From: Helicobacter pullorum NCTC 12824
GTDB taxonomy: Bacteria > Campylobacterota > Campylobacteria > Campylobacterales > Helicobacteraceae
DNA: 64,000 bases
Assembly (NCBI RefSeq): GCF_017979475.1
Contig: NZ_JAERIT010000001.1
Span: 124,001-188,000 of the forward strand
Direction: 5' to 3'
Positions 57,937 through 64,000 of the stretch are shown in pieces. The notes under the pieces were generated by a model, which saw nothing but the letters and a program-made list of their open reading frames with translations, ran no database searches and was not told where the DNA came from. Every line of letters starts with the position of its first letter. Within the stretch, counting starts at the first letter, position 1. A program made the position numbers and the translations under genes.

Positions 57937-58941
57937 ATGCAAACTTATTTTTTTACTGGAGCAGCAGGATTTATCGGGTCGCACACGGCGTATTGTTTTT
58001 TGAAAAATAGTGATTGCAAAATCATTGTTTTGGATAATCTATGCACGGGTTTTTTGGAAAATATACAATTTTTGCAAAAAAAGTTTCCAAATAGAATAGA
58101 ATTTGTTCAAGGTAATTTTGGGGATAGCAGTTGTTTGGAGACAATTTTTTTGAAGCATAAGATTGATGGGATTGTGCATTTTGCGGGAAGTTTGGTTGTT
58201 TCAGAATCTGTTGTCAATCCTTTGTTGTATTATAATAATAATGTTGCTAATACTTTGAGGCTTTTAGAAGTAGTGGCTAAATATGGAGTGAATCGGCTTT
58301 TGTTTAGCTCTACTGCTGCAGTTTATGGGCAGCCTAATTTTAGTGAGCCAATCTCTGAAGAATCTCAAACTTTGCCCATTAATCCTTATGGGGAATCTAA
58401 ACTAATGGTAGAGAAGATTTTGCGGGATTTTGAAGTGGCAAATCCAAATTTTAGAAGTGTAATTTTGCGGTATTTTAATGTTGCTGGCGCTTTGAGTGAA
58501 GGTGGGCTTGGACAGAGAAGTAAAAACGCCACTCATTTAATCAAAGTAGCGTGTGAATGTGCTTGCAGAAAGCGTGAGAAAATGGGAATCTTTGGAGAAG
58601 ATTATCCTACAAGGGATGGGACTTGCATTAGGGATTATATCCATATCGATGATTTGGCAAATGCACATTTTGAAACGCTTAAAACATTAGAGAAAGAAGA
58701 GCATTCGCAAATTTATAATGTTGGCTATGGAGTTGGATTTAGCGTTAAAGAAGTGATTGAATGTGTCAAAAAAGTGAGCGGAGTGGATTTTAAGGTTGAG
58801 ATTCAGCCTAGAAGGGCGGGAGATCCTGCTATGCTTGTAAGCAATAATCATAAAATTTTAACATACACTAATTGGAAGCCAAAATATAATGATTTGGAGT
58901 TGATTTGTAAAAGTGCCTATGAGTGGGAGAGAAAAGTATGA
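57937..58941 (+). CDS. galE: GalE-type UDP-glucose/UDP-GlcNAc 4-epimerase
   Basis: The 334-residue short-chain dehydrogenase-type epimerase has FTGAAGFIGSHTAY (NAD-binding GxxGxxG) and the catalytic YGESK (YxxxK) after SSTAAVYGQP. It interconverts UDP-Glc/UDP-Gal or the N-acetyl forms, feeding surface glycan synthesis. The ATG at 57937 is preferred to TTG 57934. It converges with kpsS 14 bases on. Confidence 0.93.
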   Translation: MQTYFFTGAAGFIGSHTAYCFLKNSDCKIIVLDNLCTGFLENIQFLQKKFPNRIEFVQGNFGDSSCLETIFLKHKIDGIVHFAGSLVVSESVVNPLLYYNNNVANTLRLLEVVAKYGVNRLLFSSTAAVYGQPNFSEPISEESQTLPINPYGESKLMVEKILRDFEVANPNFRSVILRYFNVAGALSEGGLGQRSKNATHLIKVACECACRKREKMGIFGEDYPTRDGTCIRDYIHIDDLANAHFETLKTLEKEEHSQIYNVGYGVGFSVKEVIECVKKVSGVDFKVEIQPRRAGDPAMLVSNNHKILTYTNWKPKYNDLELICKSAYEWERKV

Positions 58942-58955
58942 ATAGGGAGCTTGGC

Positions 58956-60209
58956 TTAGGGTTTTGGGCTAAAATCTTTTTTCGTTTTTGCTAAAGTTTG
59001 GCTTGAGATTTTGTGAGTAGGTGGGCATTTAGCTGCTAATTTCCCATAAAAACTCCCATTAATCTGCACATTATCAATCAGATAGCTTCTAAAGCGTTCA
59101 AAAAGATTTTGGTTGATTTTGAATTTTTTAGCGGCTTTCCAAAATTTATTGAGAGATTCTTGATAGGTCAAACCACAAATATTGTAAAAAGCATTTCCGC
59201 ATACTTTTGTTGGGCATTTATGCAAAAGGCTAGAAAGCCCGGTAGTGCTATTGATAACTACGCAACCAAGGGCATTTTTAAGAAGTGTTGGTAGATGGAT
59301 TTCGTGGATATAAATAACTCTTTGAGTAACATTGTATTTGCGGGTTTGACGCTTGATAAATTTCTTGTAGTTTTTGTATCCTCTATCCATTGGGTGGTGT
59401 TTGATAACTAAAAAATGTTGTTTTTTGGAATATTTGGCAAAAGAGCGGATAGAGTTTTTGATGAAATTTTCAATCCTTCTGCCTTCAAAGTGATTTTTGA
59501 TTTGTGTATCATTATAAACTTGCAAAATAAGCACAAAATAGTTTTCCTTAGAATCCAAAATGAATTCTCTATCTTCTTTTTCGCTAATTTTATACCACTG
59601 CTTCCTAAGAAAAGATAAAAACCAAGGAAACATTTCTGTAAAGCTCAAACTTCTGTGGTGAAGTTTGTTGTTAAAATACCAAGCAAATAAAAATGAGTTA
59701 AACCAATACAAAAATGCAAACCAAGCCATATTTCGAAAGCTGTGCTTGACATTTTTTTCTTCATAGGTTGATTTTTCTTTGTAGGTTAAATAAAAATTAG
59801 GATCTTTTGGGAGGGTAGAATTTGCATTGACGCCTTTATTTTCAAAAGTAATGAAGTTTGGGCGGATATAGCCTTCTTCAAAAATGTAAGTTTGAAGCCC
59901 CAAACAATCCGCTACTTGTATGGCTATTTTGTGGATAGGGCGGCAATCATTGAACATAATAATACAATCAATATTGTGGATTTTGCAAAAATCTTGCAAA
60001 AAAGATTCGAAATTTTGCAAAGAACCTCTATAAGATTTTGCACCAAAGGGGTAGAAAATAAAATCCCCTCCATTGAAGTTGATTTTATAAACTTGCGCTT
60101 GATTGTTTTTTAAGCTCTTTGCAAAATGATAAAAAAAGGGTCCAACAGGTCCTTGCAGGAGCAAGACCTTGCGGTTTTTGAATTGTTGGATTACCTTTTT
60201 TAGCTGCAT
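58956..60209 (-). CDS. kpsS: KpsS, capsular polysaccharide Kdo-linker transferase
   Basis: The 417-residue protein opens with KVLLLQGPVGPFFYHFAKSL and has NGGDFIFYPFGAKSYRG, LGLQTYIFEEGYIRPNFITF, HHPMDRGYKNY and VVINSTTGLSSLLHKCPTKV, the KpsS landmarks. KpsS adds the first Kdo residue to the phosphatidylglycerol acceptor that anchors group-2-type capsules. kpsC, its usual partner, is not in the window. It starts three bases after kpsD. Confidence 0.92.
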   Translation of the reverse strand: MQLKKVIQQFKNRKVLLLQGPVGPFFYHFAKSLKNNQAQVYKINFNGGDFIFYPFGAKSYRGSLQNFESFLQDFCKIHNIDCIIMFNDCRPIHKIAIQVADCLGLQTYIFEEGYIRPNFITFENKGVNANSTLPKDPNFYLTYKEKSTYEEKNVKHSFRNMAWFAFLYWFNSFLFAWYFNNKLHHRSLSFTEMFPWFLSFLRKQWYKISEKEDREFILDSKENYFVLILQVYNDTQIKNHFEGRRIENFIKNSIRSFAKYSKKQHFLVIKHHPMDRGYKNYKKFIKRQTRKYNVTQRVIYIHEIHLPTLLKNALGCVVINSTTGLSSLLHKCPTKVCGNAFYNICGLTYQESLNKFWKAAKKFKINQNLFERFRSYLIDNVQINGSFYGKLAAKCPPTHKISSQTLAKTKKDFSPKP

Positions 60210-60212
60210 TGA

Positions 60213-61937
60213 TTAGTTGTTGTTAATATCTAACACTACGCTTGTAGCAATTGCAATTTGATAAAGAATTTGGGCTAACACGCTTGTAATTTGTAATCCT
60301 CTTCCTGTTTCAATAGCAGGCAATACAAGTAGAGAATCTCCGGGCTTTAAGCTAGGAGCGCTAGCAAAGGCATACCAACTTGCATCGTATCTTTCTGCCT
60401 TGCCATTTGCACGGATAACAAGAATGCGTTTTTTATTGGCTCTTTCGGTAAAATCACCAGCTAATTTAATGTAATAATCAAGATTCTTGTCTTCTTCATA
60501 GATGAAAGCGCCGGGTAATGCCACTTCCCCTTGGACTAAAACAAGGTTGTTGGCTGTTGGAATATTGATAATATCGCCTTCTTCAAGTATGGTTGTCGCA
60601 TAAGCGGATTTATTTTCAAGAACAATCTGTCCTTTGGGGGTAAGATTCTTGGCTCTTTCGATAAACTCTAGCACCATTTTGGAATGGCTAGCTCTCATAG
60701 AGGCTTCTTGAGCTGTTACAGAAGATGAGGTAAGGGCTAGGGTTTCTAGCTCTTTGAGTTGTGCATCAATGAGTCTTTTTTGGGTTTGTGCGACACTTTG
60801 GCGGAAAACTTGGATAGCGTCCATATTGGATTGTGGATTGGGTTTCACGCGAAGGACAACTTCGGCTAAAGTTGTGCCTTTTTTGACGACCATAGAGTGC
60901 ATTCCATTGTGTTCCCCTTCAATCTTGATTGTAATATTTTCAGCACTATAATCGGGGCGAAATTCCACTTCATCGCCTACTTTTAATGCGACTTCAGAGA
61001 ATTCTTTTTGTTTATAGGAATTGATATCTATTTTATTATTTGAAAGATAAGAGCGGACAATTGCGTTTGTTACGATAGGTTTGGCTCCAGAAACTCTTGC
61101 TAAATCAGAGAGGGTTTTAATGTCTTCTTTTAATTCAAATCTAAAAGGTTTTTGAACATCGCCTTCTGCAAAAGCATAGTTTTCAAGGTTTTTGACCAAA
61201 ATAACATCTCCGGTTCTAAAGGGGAAAAGCTGTATTTTGCCGCTAAAGAGAAAGTCATACAAATCCACTTCTAAAACGACTTTATTATCCCTTAAAACTT
61301 CAATATTTCTAAAGCTTCCATAATCCAAATTAATCCCTGAAGCTTTGTCTAAATACTGCACAATAGAATCAGAGCTTAATCCTTGATAAAGACCGGGTTT
61401 ATTGACATTTCCTGTCACAAAAACAGAAACATTTTGATAAACATTCATATCTGCATAAACAAAAACATTTTGTTTGTAGATTCTTGAAATGCCTTTTTTG
61501 AGGACTTTTACCAAATCCCCATTACGCACTCCTAATAAATTAATAGCGCCTACATTGGGGATAAATACATTGCCTTGAGAATCAACCATTAGTTCTTGTT
61601 GAAATTCAACAGCTCCCCACATTCTAAAGTTAATTTTATCTCCCACTGCGATTTTGTAATCAGGGTTGTAAAGAGATTGGGAAGCTTGTGTGAAATTTCC
61701 GCTAAATAAATGAGCACCAAAGACGGGTGGCAGGAGAGGTTGTGGATTTTGCATTGGTTGTGTTTGTGGGGCATTTGTGAGTGTGTTGGTTGCACTTGGT
61801 GTTGTGGTTTGTAAATCTGCTGGGATATTTTGTGCAGCAGAAGAGCTAGGAATGCTCGTAATAGAAGAGACATCAACTCCATAAACAAAATGGGATAAAA
61901 ATGTAAAGGTAAATAAGAATTGTAATAGCTTTTTCAT
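60213..61937 (-). CDS. kpsD: KpsD, periplasmic/outer-membrane capsule export protein
   Basis: The 574-residue protein has a signal peptide (about 1-20), a Thr/Pro/Gln-rich linker, a polysaccharide-export domain (YKIAVGDKINFRMWG at about 94) and several SLBB repeats (VFVTGNVNKPGLYQG, NLVLVQGEVALPGAF). It carries the capsule chain across the periplasm and outer membrane with KpsE. It overlaps kpsE by one base. Confidence 0.93.
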   Translation of the reverse strand: MKKLLQFLFTFTFLSHFVYGVDVSSITSIPSSSAAQNIPADLQTTTPSATNTLTNAPQTQPMQNPQPLLPPVFGAHLFSGNFTQASQSLYNPDYKIAVGDKINFRMWGAVEFQQELMVDSQGNVFIPNVGAINLLGVRNGDLVKVLKKGISRIYKQNVFVYADMNVYQNVSVFVTGNVNKPGLYQGLSSDSIVQYLDKASGINLDYGSFRNIEVLRDNKVVLEVDLYDFLFSGKIQLFPFRTGDVILVKNLENYAFAEGDVQKPFRFELKEDIKTLSDLARVSGAKPIVTNAIVRSYLSNNKIDINSYKQKEFSEVALKVGDEVEFRPDYSAENITIKIEGEHNGMHSMVVKKGTTLAEVVLRVKPNPQSNMDAIQVFRQSVAQTQKRLIDAQLKELETLALTSSSVTAQEASMRASHSKMVLEFIERAKNLTPKGQIVLENKSAYATTILEEGDIINIPTANNLVLVQGEVALPGAFIYEEDKNLDYYIKLAGDFTERANKKRILVIRANGKAERYDASWYAFASAPSLKPGDSLLVLPAIETGRGLQITSVLAQILYQIAIATSVVLDINNN

Positions 61938-63064
61938 TAGTATCTATGCTCCTCTATAATCATTGTGATAAGTTTTATGATTCCGTATAAAACAGAAAGA
62001 ATCACAAAAATAGTAATAATATTATATAATTTTCTTGGATAGGTGGGTGATTGTGGTTCATTGGCACCTTGAATCACGACTAGTTGCTTAATCTTGCGAC
62101 TAGATTCGATGCGTGTTGTTTCAATGGAGGTTAAAGCAACAGTGTAGGCATCTTGTGCAAATTGTGCCTCAATCGTCAAATCTTGAAATTTAGCAGCTAA
62201 ATCATTGAGTCTTTTTGTGTTTTTTGATGAGACGATTTTGGAAGTTTCTTTGTTTAGCTGTTCTTTGAGTGCTTCAATTTCTGCTTTTAGCATAATAATT
62301 TGTGGTGCATTTTCATTAAGATAACTCTGCATTGTTGCAAGTTCAGTTTCTTTGGTGGCAATTTGACTTTCGATGGTATTAGTGAGACTTGCTTTGGCTT
62401 CAGCTTGCTTGAGTGGGTCAAAAACTCCATACCGAGCTTGAAAGGCTAAAAGATTGTTTTTTGCATTTTGCAATCTTTCTTTGGCTTTTAGTAATTCCTT
62501 TTCTGCAAATGCCATTTGCTCCCTTGCAGCTTTATGTGAAACTTCATTAACAAATTTTTCGGATTCTTTTAAAATAGCATTGGCAATAATCTGTGCATCT
62601 TGAGGAGTGAAGCCCTCTACATCGACTTTTAGCAATCCTGAAGTATCATCAAAAATAACCTTAACTCGATCTTGGTAGAATTTGAGGAATCTTTCTTGGT
62701 CAGATTCTTCTGATAGGGCGAAGAAAGGATCTTTTTGCTGGGCTTGATAGAGAAGTTTTAGGTGAATATCTTTGTCAAGAATCTTTAGCATATCAAGTGA
62801 ATGAATGTATTCTTGTAAAAACAAAACATCTTCCCTAGCACCTGTATTGATTCCAACTAATGACGCTAATCCGCTTACAGGTGCAATATCGCTATTCATA
62901 GAACGAACACTCAATGTAATGGAGCTCACATACCGATCGGCTGCAATAAATAGATAATATAAAATTACCGGAATCATTAGAATATATACAATATTAAAGC
63001 TCATTAAAATTGTAGATATTTTTTTTGCTTTTTGCTTTTGAAATAAAAGTCTTAATTTCTCCAT
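61937..63064 (-). CDS. kpsE: KpsE, capsule export inner-membrane protein
   Basis: The 375-residue polysaccharide co-polymerase-like protein has an N-terminal membrane helix (about 20-42), a periplasmic coiled-coil region (about 180-320, rich in Glu/Lys/Ala) and a second helix near the C-terminus (about 345-365). PRKLYNII is typical of the KpsE end. It links KpsMT to KpsD. Confidence 0.93.
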   Translation of the reverse strand: MEKLRLLFQKQKAKKISTILMSFNIVYILMIPVILYYLFIAADRYVSSITLSVRSMNSDIAPVSGLASLVGINTGAREDVLFLQEYIHSLDMLKILDKDIHLKLLYQAQQKDPFFALSEESDQERFLKFYQDRVKVIFDDTSGLLKVDVEGFTPQDAQIIANAILKESEKFVNEVSHKAAREQMAFAEKELLKAKERLQNAKNNLLAFQARYGVFDPLKQAEAKASLTNTIESQIATKETELATMQSYLNENAPQIIMLKAEIEALKEQLNKETSKIVSSKNTKRLNDLAAKFQDLTIEAQFAQDAYTVALTSIETTRIESSRKIKQLVVIQGANEPQSPTYPRKLYNIITIFVILSVLYGIIKLITMIIEEHRY

Positions 63065-63724
63065 TTATTTTCCTTGATAGGCTCTAATGCCTTCTTCCAC
63101 ATCATCATATACCTTCACAATCCCATTTTCAAGATGGATAATTTTGTCACACCATTTGCGTATTTCTGCGACACTATGGGAGACAAGAATGACTTTGGAT
63201 TTGCTAAGTTTTTCTTGATAAATTTTAGCACTTTTTTGCTTAAAAGCAGGATCGCCAACAGCACCTGCCTCATCAATTAGATAATAATCAAAGTCAAATG
63301 CCATACTCATACCAAAAGAAACCCTTGCTCTCATTCCCGAGGAAAGCACATTGATAGGTTCATCAAAAAATTTTCCAATTTCAGCAAATTCCTCTACAAA
63401 GGCGATTTTTTCTTTTAGCTTCTCACCTCTGTAACCATAAACTCTTGTAAGGAATTTGATATTGTCTCTTGCTGTGAGTGTGCCTTGAAAAAATGCACCA
63501 AGTCCAATAGGGAAAGAAATCTTTTTGTCTGTGATAACTTTGCCTTTATCAGGCATATCCATTCCGCCTAAGATTCGCATTAAAGTTGATTTGCCTGCAC
63601 CATTTCTACCCATTAAACCAATGCTGCACTCATCAGGAAAGGTAAAGTTCAAATCTTTAAAAACATAATGCCTTTGCCCATTGCTTAGGGGGTATGATTT
63701 GGTAATATTTTTGAGTTGTATCAT
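63065..63724 (-). CDS. kpsT: KpsT, capsule ABC exporter ATPase
   Basis: The 219-residue ATPase has Walker A GRNGAGKSTLMR, the signature LSSGMRARVSFG and Walker B YYLIDEAGAVGD. It drives export of capsular polysaccharide through KpsM. The ATG overlaps the kpsM stop and its stop is directly next to kpsE. Confidence 0.95.
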   Translation of the reverse strand: MIQLKNITKSYPLSNGQRHYVFKDLNFTFPDECSIGLMGRNGAGKSTLMRILGGMDMPDKGKVITDKKISFPIGLGAFFQGTLTARDNIKFLTRVYGYRGEKLKEKIAFVEEFAEIGKFFDEPINVLSSGMRARVSFGMSMAFDFDYYLIDEAGAVGDPAFKQKSAKIYQEKLSKSKVILVSHSVAEIRKWCDKIIHLENGIVKVYDDVEEGIRAYQGK

Positions 63725-64000
63725 CGGATTTGTCCTAAATATTTATAGCGGAAATAATAATACCAAAGCCCTATAAAAAGCAAAATAACACCAAAAGAGA
63801 GTGGATAGGTGAAGCTAATTCCATCAATTTGAGGATAACCATCAAAATAATTCTCTCTTAAAATTTCAAGAAATTGCAAAACAGGATTGTAAAGCAAGAT
63901 TTCAATAATATAATCAGGCATAATCCACAAAGGATACAAAACTGCTGAACCAAAGTATAAAATATTGATGCCATAGTTGATAAAAATCTGTGCATATTCT
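63721..64000 (-). CDS. kpsM: KpsM, capsule ABC exporter permease (partial, 5' end beyond window)
   Basis: The last 93 codons of an inner-membrane permease are visible. They read SAVLYPLWIMPDYIIEILLYNP, the YPL and NP features of ABC-2 polysaccharide exporters, and end with a membrane helix (FGVILLFIGLWYYYF). It forms the channel with KpsT. Confidence 0.92.
   Translation of the reverse strand, partial: EYAQIFINYGINILYFGSAVLYPLWIMPDYIIEILLYNPVLQFLEILRENYFDGYPQIDGISFTYPLSFGVILLFIGLWYYYFRYKYLGQIR

Noticed and set aside
1-64000. CRISPR array, insertion sequence, prophage or toxin-antitoxin pair
   Set aside because: No regularly spaced repeats, transposase, integrase, phage structural or toxin-antitoxin-like gene pairs were found.

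Overview
The window is AT-rich chromosomal DNA of an epsilonproteobacterium (Campylobacterota), most likely an enterohepatic-type Helicobacter. Several gene blocks follow the order I remember from Helicobacter pylori and Campylobacter: cheY-prmA-ftsH-(psd-like)-pssA; secG-frr-pyrE-RDD; ndk-DUF177-rpmF-plsX-fabH; dapC-murC-(small membrane gene)-mutS2; the mod operon with a Mop-only gene inside it; and a cytochrome P450 gene close to kps capsule-export genes. Presence of the mod operon, leu genes, a P450 and a kps cluster argues against H. pylori itself. The species is an inference. No rRNA, CRISPR array, insertion sequence or recognisable prophage was seen.

Layout. 1-1919 (minus): the first 639 codons of a large secreted, autotransporter-like protein with a metzincin-like zinc-protease domain. 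2115-12473 (plus): hisA, chemotaxis and membrane genes, leuA, secG-frr-pyrE-RDD, atpB and a ThiE-like gene. 12477-14253 (minus): leuB, leuD and a small unknown gene. 14340-17900: promoter, predicted ModE operator and modE-modA-mop-modB-modC. 18148-18600: atpE and tRNA-Leu. 18770-19986: a phase-variable GT8 glycosyltransferase whose G12 tract is out of frame here. 20178-26903: metK, ahpC, an HDOD gene, mqnA, ndk and the rpmF-plsX-fabH lipid block. 26910-33829 (minus): two pseudopilins, rsmE, a DNA glycosylase, a TSUP exporter and an RND pump gene broken by a one-base frameshift. 33985-49077 (plus): mnmG, ctpA, purC-purS-purQ, an SH3 protein, plsC, an OB-fold protein, a DEAD-type helicase, dapC-like, murC, mutS2 and a 35-residue lipoprotein. 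49078-49643 looks degenerate. 49644-54700: uvrA and htpG. 54738-58941: a tRNA-Pro/tRNA-His unit, then a membrane hydrolase-like gene, the P450, a small membrane gene and galE. 58956-64000 (minus): kpsS, kpsD, kpsE, kpsT and the end of kpsM.

How the genes work together. Most of the window is housekeeping: lipid synthesis (plsX, fabH, plsC, pssA), purine and pyrimidine synthesis, cell wall (murC, dapC-like), translation factors and DNA repair. The niche-specific layer is surface-directed: the protease-like autotransporter, the switchable glycosyltransferase, the ABC-dependent capsule exporter, the P450 unit beside it and the broken efflux pump. The clearest regulatory site is upstream of modE, where a 26-bp near-palindrome covers the spacer and -10 box of a promoter with perfect consensus hexamers and spacing.
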